DNA of 64,000 bases from Methanosarcina siciliae T4/M (GCF_000970085.1 NZ_CP009506.1:3100001-3164000); one strand, 5' to 3'. Numbered from the stretch's first letter, positions 1-9,990 are shown. A program made the numbers and translations. Notes: a model not told the origin generated them from the sequence alone.

Positions 1-54
1 TGAGCCACTTCAATTGTTTCAATTTAATATTATAAATTTAAAAGGAGTTTAAAA

Positions 55-1023
55 TTGAGTAACGAACTGATTGTGGGTAATAATACTCAGTACCAGGTCC
101 ATATAGAGAACCCACATTTCAGGGAGGTATCATCTCAAAATATAACTGTCATTCTTCCAGCTTTTAACGAGGAAGTCTCCATCGGCAGCATAGTCCTTCT
201 TACTAAATTCTATTCTGACAACGTAATCGTAGTCGATGACGGAAGCTCTGACCGCACTGCCGAAATTTCCGGGAAAGCAGGAGCTCACGTGATTGTGCAT
301 GAGGCCAATAAAGGCAAGGGAGCAGCCCTCAAAACCGGTTTTGAAGCCGCAGCCAATCTGGGTGCCGATATAATAGTGACAATGGACTCGGACGGTCAGC
401 ATAATCCCGCTGAAATTCCCAAACTTGTAACCCCTATTATTGACGGCTACGCTGAAATGGTCAATGGGAGTCGTTACCTTTCCCACAAAGACAAAAACAC
501 TCCTATCTACCGCCGTGTCGGCCAGACAATACTTGATACGGCTACAAATATGAACTCCGGTCTCAAGATCACCGATTCACAAAGCGGTTTCCGCGCTTTT
601 GCCGCTTCTACTAAAAACGTGTTCCGCTTCGGTACACAGGGCATGGCAATAGAAAGCGAAATGCTTGCCGATGCAGGCAGGTCCGGACTGCGGATCAAGG
701 AAGTCGAAATCGGGGTAAGGTATGATGTGGACTGTTCAACCATAAGCCCGGTCCAACATGGTTTAGGCGTCCTTGTCATGGTCTTGAAAGATATCGAGTT
801 CAACAAGCCTCTTTATTACTTCACGGTCCCGGGACTATCTCTTGGGGTTGGAGGACTCTACATGGGTGCCCATTTTCTGCAAAACTTCACTATGGGAGGA
901 GGCTTATCTTTCGGGCCTACCATGCTTATGGTTCTGTTTATTGTTATAGGGACCTTCATGGCATTGACAGGGATAATGCTGCATTCGGTGTCGGCAATTA
1001 TGAGGGAAGCTAAGGTGACTTAA
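55..1023 (+). CDS. Family 2 glycosyltransferase, DPM1-like, membrane anchored
   Basis: Probably transfers a sugar from a nucleotide sugar to a polyprenyl phosphate or a nascent lipid-linked glycan on the cytoplasmic face of the membrane. A GT-A domain fills residues 30-245, with the nucleotide-binding DDGS at 61-64, the metal-binding DSD at 111-113 followed by GQH, and the QSGFRAF acceptor-side motif near 176-182. Two membrane segments follow (about 252-275 and 288-312), as in dolichol-phosphate mannose synthase relatives with a C-terminal anchor. The start is TTG at 55, chosen because an AAAGGAG ribosome binding site ends a few bases upstream. It is the first gene of the plus-strand glycan locus. 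The sugar donor cannot be read from the sequence. Confidence 0.9.
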   Translation: MSNELIVGNNTQYQVHIENPHFREVSSQNITVILPAFNEEVSIGSIVLLTKFYSDNVIVVDDGSSDRTAEISGKAGAHVIVHEANKGKGAALKTGFEAAANLGADIIVTMDSDGQHNPAEIPKLVTPIIDGYAEMVNGSRYLSHKDKNTPIYRRVGQTILDTATNMNSGLKITDSQSGFRAFAASTKNVFRFGTQGMAIESEMLADAGRSGLRIKEVEIGVRYDVDCSTISPVQHGLGVLVMVLKDIEFNKPLYYFTVPGLSLGVGGLYMGAHFLQNFTMGGGLSFGPTMLMVLFIVIGTFMALTGIMLHSVSAIMREAKVT

Positions 1024-1154
1024 ACTGGGAGTTACGAGATTTTTCTCCTATTTATCATTCTGCAGTACTTGATATTATTTTCTTCCTTTAATAGAAGGTC
1101 TAAAATGATAGCATGACTGGGGTTTTGATTATTTGATATTGTTTGAGGGAAAAG

Positions 1155-2207
1155 ATGTATGGTAGAGAGAAATTTGCAAGTGTTGTTATTCTCTCATATA
1201 ACAGCAAGGAAGATCTTATGGAGTGTATTCCCTCTCTAATGTCTCAAACATATCCAGGTTTCGAAATAATTGTAGTAGATAACGCATCTAGGGACGGTAG
1301 TGAGGAATTCGTGAGAACTAACTATCCTGAGATAAAGGTAGTTCAGACAGGAAAAAACCTCGGGTATGCAGCAGGGAATAATGCCGGATTTGAGGTCGCG
1401 GAAGGAGAATATATAGTAGTTATAAATCCAGATACTGTTGTAGACTCCAACTGGCTTTCCAAGCTAATAAACCCTTTTGACAGTGATCCTGAAATTGCGG
1501 CCACGACTTCAAAGATTTTGATATATTCCCAAAATGAAATAATAAACACGTGTGCAAATACAAACCACTATACTGGACTTACCTTCTGCAGGGGCTTCAA
1601 TAAGCCTTCACGTGAGTTTGATAGCTACCAGGAAGTAGGATCGGTCTCAGGATGTTCATTTGCAATAAGGCGCGATATACTAAAAAATCTTAATGGTTTT
1701 GACTCGGATTTTTTCCTTTATCAGGAAGATGCGGATCTTTCCTGGAGAATACGTTTTGCGGGAGGTAGGATAATGTATGTTCCTGAGTCCATAATATATC
1801 ACAAGTATAAACTGTCAATATCCCCCTGGAAAGAATTTTACCTGGAAAGAAATCGTTACTTAATTTTATTGAAAAACTTTAGTTCAAGAACATTGTTATT
1901 ATTATTGCCTGCACTCATAGTGACTGAAATTGTTACAATGGGTCATGCTGTTTTAAACGGTCCGAGATACATTTACAGTAAATTGCAGGCTTATTTATGG
2001 GTTATAAAAAATATTAAAGAAATTTTGACAAAAAGACACGAAACTATTTGTAAAAAAACAACTACTGACAGAGAGTTTTTTGGATTTTTGGATTGGAAAA
2101 TCCCTTTTGAACAGGTCATTAAATTCCCTATGATTAGTAAAACAGTTGATATCGTTTTCAACTCTTTTTATGCATTTCATATGAAACTGATAAGCAGAAT
2201 AGTCTAA
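1155..2207 (+). CDS. Family 2 glycosyltransferase, rhamnosyltransferase-like
   Basis: A GT2 enzyme of the WbbL/rhamnosyltransferase type that likely extends a lipid-linked glycan. It shows the family start VVILSYNS, the VVDNASRDGS nucleotide-binding motif, NPDT as the metal-binding loop, and a QEDADLSWR segment typical of the acceptor and catalytic region. A hydrophobic stretch (LLLLLPALIV) near residue 250 may associate it with the membrane. An in-frame TTG lies at 1143, but GAGGG at 1145-1149 is well placed for the ATG at 1155, so I use that. The donor is unknown. Confidence 0.88.
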   Translation: MYGREKFASVVILSYNSKEDLMECIPSLMSQTYPGFEIIVVDNASRDGSEEFVRTNYPEIKVVQTGKNLGYAAGNNAGFEVAEGEYIVVINPDTVVDSNWLSKLINPFDSDPEIAATTSKILIYSQNEIINTCANTNHYTGLTFCRGFNKPSREFDSYQEVGSVSGCSFAIRRDILKNLNGFDSDFFLYQEDADLSWRIRFAGGRIMYVPESIIYHKYKLSISPWKEFYLERNRYLILLKNFSSRTLLLLLPALIVTEIVTMGHAVLNGPRYIYSKLQAYLWVIKNIKEILTKRHETICKKTTTDREFFGFLDWKIPFEQVIKFPMISKTVDIVFNSFYAFHMKLISRIV

Positions 2208-2285
2208 TCCAAAACAAACAAAACAATATGAATTATTAAATACAGTATCAATTCCATTACTTAAAAATACTGGACTGGTGAAAAA

Positions 2286-2726
2286 ATGAAGATCTGCCTT
2301 ACCTGCTCGCACGGTGGTCATCTTACTGAAATCCTGCAACTTATGGACGCATTCGAAGGTAATGATATCTTTTTTATAACCTATGAAGGAGCCAGGTCCA
2401 GCGAACTCACAAAGAAATATACTATGAAAAATCTGGGTAAAAAGCCTTTAAGATTTCTGCTCAGTGTACCAAAAGTATTTGGCATTCTCCTGTGTGAGAA
2501 ACCTGATATTATCATTTCAACAGGTTCTGAGATTGCAATCCCTGTTTTTTATGCCGCGAAAGTCCTCCGGATAAAAACCATGTTCATCGAAAGCCTGTGC
2601 AGAGTAGAAGAGCCTTCTATTACTGGAAAAATAGTATATCCGATATCCGATGTTTTTTTGGTCCAGTGGAAAGAGTTGCTCTCTAAGTTTGGAAAAAAAG
2701 CACAATATTGGGGGAATGTGCTTTGA
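2286..2726 (+). CDS. Alg14/PssD-like membrane subunit of a split glycosyltransferase
   Basis: This is the N-terminal half of a two-part GT-B transferase; Alg14 and PssD proteins recruit the catalytic Alg13/PssE partner to the membrane and carry the acceptor site. The N-terminus MKICLTCSHGGHLTEI contains the conserved glycine-rich loop after the first strand. At 146 residues it is the usual size. Its stop overlaps the start of the next gene by four bases (TTGA), which implies translational coupling and a heterodimer. In the family, Alg13/14 adds GlcNAc, whereas rhizobial PssD/PssE adds glucuronic acid. The second would fit the epimerase downstream, but this is inference. Confidence 0.88.
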   Translation: MKICLTCSHGGHLTEILQLMDAFEGNDIFFITYEGARSSELTKKYTMKNLGKKPLRFLLSVPKVFGILLCEKPDIIISTGSEIAIPVFYAAKVLRIKTMFIESLCRVEEPSITGKIVYPISDVFLVQWKELLSKFGKKAQYWGNVL

Positions 2727-3193
2727 TATTTGTAACAGTTGGTAGCCATTATCAGGGTTTTGATAGGCTAATAAAGAAAATGGATGAAATTGCAGGAAAA
2801 ACTGATGAAACGGTAATAATGCAAATCGGGTACACAACTTATAAACCTGTAAATGCCGAATACTTCAGTTTCTTAGAAGGCTTTGAAGAAATACTGAGAT
2901 TGAACCGGGAAGCTCGAGTTGTAGTAAGTCATGCCGGAGCCGGTTCCATCGTTACTGCACTTAAAGAAAAAAATCCTGTAATAGTGGTTCCCAGACTTAA
3001 GAGATATAATGAACACATGAATGACCATCAATTGGAAATTGCAAAGGCAATGTCTGAAAATAGAAATGTTACAGTTATTCATGATATTGATTCTCTAGAT
3101 GATTGTTTAAAGTCTGATTTCTATTTCATTGAAGACTTTGTTGACGATAGGCTTAAGGTCCAGTTAAAAAAATACATTTTATCTTTATCCTAA
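2723..3193 (+). CDS. Alg13/PssE-like catalytic subunit of a split glycosyltransferase
   Basis: This is the C-terminal GT28-type half of the transferase formed with the preceding gene. It shows the MIFVTVGSH start and the UDP-sugar binding segment VVSHAGAGS, followed by PVIVVPR and an EHMNDHQ motif typical of Alg13/PssE proteins. A longer reading from TTG at 2708 exists, but the TTG at 2723 gives the conserved N-terminus, overlaps the upstream stop as TTGA and has GGGGG at 2710-2714 as its ribosome binding site. Alone it should be soluble; its membrane location would come from the Alg14-like partner. Confidence 0.88.
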   Translation: MIFVTVGSHYQGFDRLIKKMDEIAGKTDETVIMQIGYTTYKPVNAEYFSFLEGFEEILRLNREARVVVSHAGAGSIVTALKEKNPVIVVPRLKRYNEHMNDHQLEIAKAMSENRNVTVIHDIDSLDDCLKSDFYFIEDFVDDRLKVQLKKYILSLS

Positions 3194-3213
3194 TTTAAAA
3201 ATGTTTGATGCTT

Positions 3214-4335
3214 ATGAGGATATGCGTTATTACATCTGCAAAATTCCCACCTGAAGAAGGCATTGGAAATTACATCTATAATATGTCCAAAGAATTTATT
3301 AAGAAAGGACATGCTGTTACGGTCATTACTCGTGGGAATTTTCAAAAAACAAATTTAGAAAATTATGATGGGATTAAAATATACAGAGTTCCTTTTATCT
3401 TCTTATATCCCTTTCATGTACATCTTCATGGAATTTTTGTAAATAAATTTTTTAAGTCTATAGAAGATAATTTTGATGTTATTCATGTACACAGCCCATT
3501 GCCTCCTTTAGTTAAATCTCGACTTCCCGTGTTACTTACAATTCATTCTCCAATGAAAAGTGGTGCAAGTGTTTTAAAGATTACAGATTTATTTTCTCTT
3601 GCTACAAAGTTTCAAGCAAAGTATATCAGTTATCCTCTTGAAAAAAAATTGATGAAGAATTCCTCGGCGGTTACTGCAGTTTCAAGTACCGTTTCAAAAA
3701 ATCTAGAGGATTATGGGCTTAAAGCTGAAGATATTAAATTGATTTATAATGGAGTAGATCAAAATATTTTCTTCCCATCTGTCACAAAACCTGAAGAGAA
3801 ATATATTCTTTATACTGGAAGAATAAGTTATGGAAAAGGTTTAATTGAACTAATTGATTGTGCAAAAGAAGTTTGCAAAATTCGAGAAGATGTTAATTTT
3901 ATTTTAGCTGGAGATGGCCCTCTTCTTCCTAATTTGAAGAAGAAAATCATATATATGAATCTTCAGAATCGAGTCAAATTTTTAGGACGAGTAAATAGGA
4001 ACACAATTATAGATCTGTATCAAAATGCAACAATTTTTGCTTTCCCATCTTATTACGAAGGTCTTCCCGGTTCGCTTCTAGAAGCAATGGCTTGCAAGCT
4101 TCCTATTGTTGCTACTAAAGTCCCTGGAAATATGGAGCTTATTGAACATAATAGAAATGGTATTTTGATTTCTCCAAAAGATTCATCTGCAATTTCTAAA
4201 GCAATTATGGATTTACTTGATGACTCAAGTAAAAGAGAGATACTAGGTAAAAATGCAAGAAAAACAATTGAAGACAAATTTACATGGGATGTCGTCTCAA
4301 ATAGAATTTTAAGCTATTATAGTTCAGTTTTATAA
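3214..4335 (+). CDS. Family 4 glycosyltransferase
   Basis: A GT-B fold retaining glycosyltransferase of family 4. The N-terminal domain begins MRICVITSAKFPPEEGIGNY, with the glycine-rich acceptor loop. The C-terminal Rossmann domain has YTGRISYGKGL and the conserved nucleotide-sugar binding segment FPSYYEGLPGSLLEAMACK, containing the EX7E motif that binds the donor. Upstream TTG (3205) and ATG (3208) codons are possible starts, but none has a strong ribosome binding site; I use the ATG at 3214 that gives the normal family start. Codon use is AT-rich like the rest of the locus. Donor and acceptor are unknown. Confidence 0.87.
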   Translation: MRICVITSAKFPPEEGIGNYIYNMSKEFIKKGHAVTVITRGNFQKTNLENYDGIKIYRVPFIFLYPFHVHLHGIFVNKFFKSIEDNFDVIHVHSPLPPLVKSRLPVLLTIHSPMKSGASVLKITDLFSLATKFQAKYISYPLEKKLMKNSSAVTAVSSTVSKNLEDYGLKAEDIKLIYNGVDQNIFFPSVTKPEEKYILYTGRISYGKGLIELIDCAKEVCKIREDVNFILAGDGPLLPNLKKKIIYMNLQNRVKFLGRVNRNTIIDLYQNATIFAFPSYYEGLPGSLLEAMACKLPIVATKVPGNMELIEHNRNGILISPKDSSAISKAIMDLLDDSSKREILGKNARKTIEDKFTWDVVSNRILSYYSSVL

Positions 4336-4345
4336 GGAGTCGGTT

Positions 4346-5578
4346 TTGGTGAAAGTGTGTATAGTATGCTATGGACTAAGAGAGTATAATATCCGACTTC
4401 AACCATGGAGATACATTTCTGAAATTGCAAGTGGAATTTATCAAAAAAATATTGACGTTACAATAATTACCGATGGCTCTTTGGAGAGAGAGATTTTCCA
4501 ACATATTCCAATAATAAATATCAAAAGGCTCAGGAAATTGCCATTTCAATTTAATAGAGAATTAATTTCTGTAATTCAATCTGAAAAGCCAGATGTAATT
4601 TTATGGTCAGTTACAGCTCTTGATTACCTTTATTTGAATATGTTCAAACAAATAAATATACCTATAATTGGAATGTTTACAGGTCCAATTTACAAGCTTT
4701 CAGACATAACAAGAATTGGAACTTATGTAATAATCAAGAACATAAAATTTTTGTCAACACATGTTATTTATGCTTCTCTTCCACCTTTTTTTATTCGTAA
4801 TTTAGTGAACTCTCCATATTGCAATAAGATCTTTGTCATGAGTCGTAAAAATAAAGAAATTATTATAGAAATAGGTGGAAACAGGGAAAAAGTAGTTCAC
4901 ATTCCCGCAGGTATAGATGAATACGAGTTTGAAATGTATGAAGATTACAGTTCAATTATTAGTAGATATCATCTTGATGAGAAATCATTTAATATTCTTT
5001 ACTTTGGATCTCCTCTTTCTATTAGAGGTATAGATCATCTTATCAAATCAATTTCAAAAGTTAGATCTGTATATCCTTGTGTTAAACTTCTAATCCTCTC
5101 TAGGCGTAGAAATAACGAATTAAATAATGAAGAGATTAATCTTCAAAACTTAATTCTAAAGCTTGATATTGAAAAAAACGTTCACATAATTTCCGGCTTT
5201 CTAGACAAAGATGAGGTGAAGAAATTTATCGGTTTTTCCGACTTAATAGTCTTACCTTTTAAAATAGTGCCTTCTGACGTGCCGACAAGTGTTCTTGAAT
5301 CAATGGCTATGGGAAAAGTTGTTGTTTCCACAGATATCGACGGTATACCTGAGTTACTCGAAGATGGGAGAGGTTTTGTTGTCCAACCAAACAAAGAGGA
5401 AGATCTTGTGGAAAAAATCTTTTTCTCTATAAAAAATCAAGATATTATAAAAAATATGGGTGAGAAAGCTGCATCTCATATGCAAACACATCCAAAGTGG
5501 AGTGAAGTCTCAGAACTTGCTCTATCTGAAGTTACAAAAATCTTTGATAAAAGATCCCAAAGTGAGGTGAATCTGTGA
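4346..5578 (+). CDS. Family 4 glycosyltransferase
   Basis: A second GT-B glycosyltransferase of about 410 residues. The N-terminal half is divergent, while the C-terminal domain carries YFGSPLSIRGIDHLI and the donor-binding EX7E region around VPTSVLESMAMGKVVVSTD. It starts at TTG 4346 (GTG at 4349 is also possible) just after a TAAGGAG ribosome binding site. The coding end overlaps the following kinase-like gene by four bases, so the two are translationally coupled. Acceptor and donor are not predictable. Confidence 0.87.
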   Translation: MVKVCIVCYGLREYNIRLQPWRYISEIASGIYQKNIDVTIITDGSLEREIFQHIPIINIKRLRKLPFQFNRELISVIQSEKPDVILWSVTALDYLYLNMFKQINIPIIGMFTGPIYKLSDITRIGTYVIIKNIKFLSTHVIYASLPPFFIRNLVNSPYCNKIFVMSRKNKEIIIEIGGNREKVVHIPAGIDEYEFEMYEDYSSIISRYHLDEKSFNILYFGSPLSIRGIDHLIKSISKVRSVYPCVKLLILSRRRNNELNNEEINLQNLILKLDIEKNVHIISGFLDKDEVKKFIGFSDLIVLPFKIVPSDVPTSVLESMAMGKVVVSTDIDGIPELLEDGRGFVVQPNKEEDLVEKIFFSIKNQDIIKNMGEKAASHMQTHPKWSEVSELALSEVTKIFDKRSQSEVNL

Positions 5579-6249
5579 GCCAAAAACCATTGTTCATATG
5601 TATCACAGGGATTGATGGAGTGGGAAAAACAACTCATGTCAATTTAATCCTAGAACATTTGCATGAAAAAGGTATCAAGTGCCAATACAAATGGCTTCGT
5701 TTTCATCATTTGCTCTCATATCCACTACTTGCTTATTGTAGAATTGCAGGATATACCCGTCTCTCTACTCTGGGAAGCTCACAAAAATGTTCCTATCACG
5801 AGTTCTATAATTCCAGACTTATTTCGATAATATATCCCTGGATTTTGCTTTTTGATACTTTTATATTCACAACTATAAAAGTATATGTTCCAATATTTTT
5901 TGGAACAAGTGTTGTTTGTGACCGTTTTATATATGATACATTGATAGATGTGGCTGTAGCAACCAAAAATCACGAAATACATAAAAAAGCGGTAGGCAGG
6001 TTATTTCTTAAATTGATTCCAAAAAATGCACACTTTATAATGTTAAGTGTTGATAAACTTATTATTTTTTCAAGAAGAGCTGAGTTGAAAGATGACTCAA
6101 CTTTTGATGAACGTTACGAACTGTATGCAAAATTCTCCAGGTTATTTAGTATTCCTATTATTTATAATGTAAATCGCAATTCAGTTAATTCGACTGTTAA
6201 AGATGTAAATACTGCAATTTTGAAAAGGTTGGAGTTATATTATGCATAA
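5575..6249 (+). CDS. Thymidylate kinase-like P-loop protein
   Basis: A P-loop kinase of the thymidylate kinase fold. Residues 10-19 read TGIDGVGKTT (Walker A), and FGTSVVCDRFIYDT near residue 110 matches the DR(Y/F) segment of dTMP kinases. At 224 residues it is slightly longer than housekeeping Tmk. It starts at GTG 5575 inside the end of the preceding glycosyltransferase and overlaps the next gene by eight bases. Such kinase-like proteins recur in archaeal polysaccharide loci, so it may phosphorylate a sugar, lipid or nucleotide precursor rather than dTMP. That is inference from context only. Confidence 0.75.
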   Translation: MSQKPLFICITGIDGVGKTTHVNLILEHLHEKGIKCQYKWLRFHHLLSYPLLAYCRIAGYTRLSTLGSSQKCSYHEFYNSRLISIIYPWILLFDTFIFTTIKVYVPIFFGTSVVCDRFIYDTLIDVAVATKNHEIHKKAVGRLFLKLIPKNAHFIMLSVDKLIIFSRRAELKDDSTFDERYELYAKFSRLFSIPIIYNVNRNSVNSTVKDVNTAILKRLELYYA

Positions 6250-8065
6250 ATCTAGTATTCACTATAGAATATTAAATTTTAAACTTTTACCACAAGAAAT
6301 CAGAAAATTAATGTTGATTTTGATGAACTGGGTATTTCAGAGTGTTCTATATATGGACAGGACTGAAAGAACACTAAAAGTCTTAGTAACATTAATTCCA
6401 ACTTTCATACTATTTTTTTTATTTCAAAATTATTATTCAGAGTTAACTTCAATAATAATTTCATTTTCGATTGCACATACATTAAACTGGATATTTAATG
6501 GGCAAATTTTTGTACTATTAAAGAATATTGGATGGGTAAATACTGATAAAGACAAATTTTTTATTTATTCAAGTGCTCTTAAAAGAAGGATCGAAAAAAC
6601 AAATTTTTTTTATTTAGCAGTAATTTTTGGTAGTTTATCAAGAAACAGACTCACAGACTCATCAGACTTAGATATAAGGATAATACGTAAATCTGGATTA
6701 AATAACGCATTGAAATGCTTCTTATTCATTTGGCATGAAAGATTATTAGCACTTATATATAGGTTCCCACTGGACATTTACATACTTGATGACGTCTCAG
6801 GTCTCTCAAAAATAAATTCAGAAGAGACACCAATAATATTATATGACCCAGATAACTACATAGTTAAAAATTATACTGAGTATTTTTTCTTCCAAGATAT
6901 TTTTCATAAAAGTATGGATTTTCCAGAAATTATCATGGTTTATCCATATGATCCTTTACACAAGAACCCGGGTGGAGGAATAAGATATGTTGATAATTTA
7001 ATTATGGGATTGCTGAAGGAAGGTAAAAAAGTCACACTTTTAGGGGTAAAACTGAGTGACAAAACGATTGATGAGTATCAAAGTTTAGGATTTAAATTTG
7101 TACCAATTACTGAAAAATCAGATGCTTCATATCTTTATTTACTATTTCTATTTGTAAAAACACCTTTCTTAAAGTTGCCTATAAATTCAGTTATTCACTC
7201 ACATCGTTCATACTTTTTACTTCCGTTTATTTTATTTAGGCAAAACAACTTAAAAATTGTTACCCTTCATGGAATTACTTTAGAAATTATAAGGGTATCT
7301 TCGTATGCTTACCTTTATCCAATAATTGAACCTGTCTTCCGTTTTATTGAAAGACTATGTTTATCCAATATCGACGTTTATATTGCAGTTAGCAATAATG
7401 TAAAGCACTTTTTTGAAAACAGATACCCTTGGATGATGAACAGAATTGAGATTATCCCAACAGGTGTAGATTTGACTACATATAAACCAATGGACAAACA
7501 TAAAATCAGGAAGCTATATGGATTTGGAGAAGACGACCTTATCGTTATGTTCGTAGGGAGATTAGAAAAAATAAAAAACATTGATTTTTTGATAAGATCT
7601 TTCACTATTTTATCTCAACAAGTATCTAATTCTAAATTATTAATTGTAGGAAACGGTGTTGAAGAATCTAATTTAAAAAATATTTCTACTCATTTAGGAT
7701 CGAAAATATTCTTTATGGGATCTCAACCTTCAGAGAAAATGCCGGAGATATACAATTTAGCTAGTGTACTTGCATTATGCTCAGAATCTGAAGCTAGCCC
7801 TAACGTAGTAAAAGAGGCATTAGCCTGTGGAATTCCTGTTGTTTCAACTGATGTAGGAGATGTTTCATCTATAATCTGCAATGACTCTTTAGGGAAAATA
7901 TCACATAAAGATGAGAACTCTTTTGCTAGAGATCTAATACATATGTGTAAAAGTAAAGGTAAAAACAAGGTATTTTTTGAACATAGAAATCAATTCGTTA
8001 CTGAAAATTTTGAGATAAAAAAAATGTCCGAAAGTATATCTAAAGTATTAGAGTATTATCTATAA
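6242..8065 (+). CDS. Fusion protein: membrane segment + minimal nucleotidyltransferase + family 4 glycosyltransferase
   Basis: Three parts can be seen. Residues 45-95 contain two hydrophobic segments. Residues 120-215 form a polymerase-beta-type nucleotidyltransferase: GS at 130-131, then DSSDLDIR with the metal-binding Asp pair at 142 and 144, and a third candidate Asp at 178 in LDIYILDD. Residues 229-607 are a complete GT4 enzyme beginning IIMVYPYDPL, with FVGRLEKIKNIDFLI and the donor-binding EASPNVVKEALACGIP. The nucleotidyltransferase motif looks intact, so it could transfer NMP to a sugar, lipid or protein. I do not recognise this fusion as a named family. It overlaps the upstream kinase-like gene by eight bases. 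Confidence 0.8.
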   Translation: MHKSSIHYRILNFKLLPQEIRKLMLILMNWVFQSVLYMDRTERTLKVLVTLIPTFILFFLFQNYYSELTSIIISFSIAHTLNWIFNGQIFVLLKNIGWVNTDKDKFFIYSSALKRRIEKTNFFYLAVIFGSLSRNRLTDSSDLDIRIIRKSGLNNALKCFLFIWHERLLALIYRFPLDIYILDDVSGLSKINSEETPIILYDPDNYIVKNYTEYFFFQDIFHKSMDFPEIIMVYPYDPLHKNPGGGIRYVDNLIMGLLKEGKKVTLLGVKLSDKTIDEYQSLGFKFVPITEKSDASYLYLLFLFVKTPFLKLPINSVIHSHRSYFLLPFILFRQNNLKIVTLHGITLEIIRVSSYAYLYPIIEPVFRFIERLCLSNIDVYIAVSNNVKHFFENRYPWMMNRIEIIPTGVDLTTYKPMDKHKIRKLYGFGEDDLIVMFVGRLEKIKNIDFLIRSFTILSQQVSNSKLLIVGNGVEESNLKNISTHLGSKIFFMGSQPSEKMPEIYNLASVLALCSESEASPNVVKEALACGIPVVSTDVGDVSSIICNDSLGKISHKDENSFARDLIHMCKSKGKNKVFFEHRNQFVTENFEIKKMSESISKVLEYYL

Positions 8066-8154
8066 TCATTGTTAGATCACTGGGATTCCTTTGTTTGCTT
8101 CCATATATATTTTTAGTAAGACTGGCGTTAATTTCATAATGGAGCATAATAATC

Positions 8155-9990
8155 ATGGAAATAGACTTAAAGGCTTTAGATATCAAATTTTCAATAATAG
8201 GAATATTTCTATTTAGTATCTTAGCGGTTATAATGAAGTCAAATTTACAACTATTTCTTGTTTCTTTCACTTTAGCTTTATTTTGTACTTTATATCTATA
8301 TAAGCATGATTCTTTAAGTAATATGGTTACTATATATTCAAGGGATAACCAAGTTCTAATGATTTCTTATTCGTTAGTGTTTTTATTGATCTCATTAAGC
8401 TTAATTCTTTTTTCTGTAAGGTCATCTCTATATATGAGGCCCATTGCTTATTTTTTACTTAGTGCATTTTCCATATCTTTAATTTTAGTGAATGTGTTAT
8501 TCATTCCAAATTCCCATAAATATAATGTGTTAACGCTTTTATCTATTGTTTTTATTAATTTTAGCTTAAGATTGACTCCTCAGCTAATGTACCCAGATCT
8601 AGTAGGAATAGATCCTTGGATTCATAGAGAATATACTAATTATTTAATCAATTTTGGCCATATAGAGAGTGGGAATAATTACTCAGGAATGCCTGCATTT
8701 CATCTTATTATCGGCATGACTTCTATTGTGACAGCACTTCCCTATAAATCTGCAGCAATTGCGTCAATTACTTTATTACAAGTTATTAGTTTTTCATTAA
8801 TATATCTTATGGGAAGGTATATTTTAAATTCTAAAATCGGGTTCTTTGGAGCTGTCTTATTGTCTACATCACCGACTTTAATTTCACTTGGATTTTGGAT
8901 ACATCCCACAACATTTGGTTTAATTATTTCTATAATTTTAATATTCTTATTAATTAGAGATAAAAGTAATCAAGTTACAAATGTAATTCTGAGACTAATC
9001 CTTGCTTATTCAATAATAATTACTCATATGCAAGTAGGACTTTCAATAACCATTTTATTAGCCACTTTTCTAATTGGAAAATTTATTTATAGCCATATAT
9101 ACTCCATAGAGATTAGCGAAAAAACTGGAACACATTTTTTATTGTTATATCTTATTTTGATGTTTTCTTGGTGGATGTATATCTCAGGCCATTTTTTTCA
9201 ATTTTTTCACTTAGTGGATACTGCACTACATTTTGACGTATCTCCTTCTAATCAAATAATAACAGTTCCCCATAAGTTTAATTTAAAGGAATATGTTTTA
9301 AAACTGGTTCCTTTTTTAGCATACTTTGGACTATCTACTATTGGTTTTTTATATTCTATTTCCAAAAAATCTAATCCAAAATTTTTTGCAATAACTTTGT
9401 GTGGTTTTTGTATTTTATTAGTTCCTCTGACATTATCACAAACTGAACTAGGTGGTTTATTGGGAGAACGTTGGCTATATATCTCTCAAATAGCTTTAAG
9501 CCTTGCCGCTGGGGCAGGACTGTTTATACTAATTTCTAATCCTTCAAACAAATTGAAACAAACTTTATATTTTCTATTTATACTTATAATAGTTTTATTA
9601 AACATATTAAATCCTTCTGCAAATACTGATAATCCAGTAATCTTTGAAAACACAATTTCACCTTCAGCATCCTCTGAAGGAGAGCTAAATTCTGTTTATT
9701 TCACTTCATCGTATGTAAACACTTCAATTTACGCTGATTTACTTCTATATAAACCTCTAAATACAAAATTTAAAATGAATTCTTCTAGAATAGAACCTAT
9801 CATAAACAAAGAAAAACTCCTAGAAACAGACGGATTCTTTCTTATTAAAAAAGAAGGTTTAGATCAGAAAACGGAAGGATTAACAGGACAATTAGATTCT
9901 AACTTAATGCTTCTTGATAATAAAAGTTCTGGATTTATACAAATATACGATAATAGTGCAGTTTGTGGGTATATCCATGCAAGAAAATAG
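8155..9990 (+). CDS. Polytopic membrane protein, GT-C glycosyltransferase-like
   Basis: A 611-residue protein with about twelve hydrophobic segments. The loop after the first third carries GIDPWIHREYTNYL (Asp at 153), which resembles the catalytic acidic motif at the same place in GT-C enzymes such as AglB and PMT relatives, and is followed by SGMPAFHLIIG. About 140 residues at the C-terminus are less hydrophobic and may be extracellular. A shorter paralogue with GHDPYKEMEVVNVIL at the matching site lies at 59297-60625. The likely role is transfer of a polyprenyl-linked sugar outside the membrane. An oligosaccharide polymerase is an alternative. Confidence 0.7.
   Translation: MEIDLKALDIKFSIIGIFLFSILAVIMKSNLQLFLVSFTLALFCTLYLYKHDSLSNMVTIYSRDNQVLMISYSLVFLLISLSLILFSVRSSLYMRPIAYFLLSAFSISLILVNVLFIPNSHKYNVLTLLSIVFINFSLRLTPQLMYPDLVGIDPWIHREYTNYLINFGHIESGNNYSGMPAFHLIIGMTSIVTALPYKSAAIASITLLQVISFSLIYLMGRYILNSKIGFFGAVLLSTSPTLISLGFWIHPTTFGLIISIILIFLLIRDKSNQVTNVILRLILAYSIIITHMQVGLSITILLATFLIGKFIYSHIYSIEISEKTGTHFLLLYLILMFSWWMYISGHFFQFFHLVDTALHFDVSPSNQIITVPHKFNLKEYVLKLVPFLAYFGLSTIGFLYSISKKSNPKFFAITLCGFCILLVPLTLSQTELGGLLGERWLYISQIALSLAAGAGLFILISNPSNKLKQTLYFLFILIIVLLNILNPSANTDNPVIFENTISPSASSEGELNSVYFTSSYVNTSIYADLLLYKPLNTKFKMNSSRIEPIINKEKLLETDGFFLIKKEGLDQKTEGLTGQLDSNLMLLDNKSSGFIQIYDNSAVCGYIHARK

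Noticed and set aside
5575..6249. Housekeeping thymidylate kinase
   Set aside because: Position inside a glycosyltransferase operon and divergence outside the P-loop make a specialised role more likely; called only as kinase-like.
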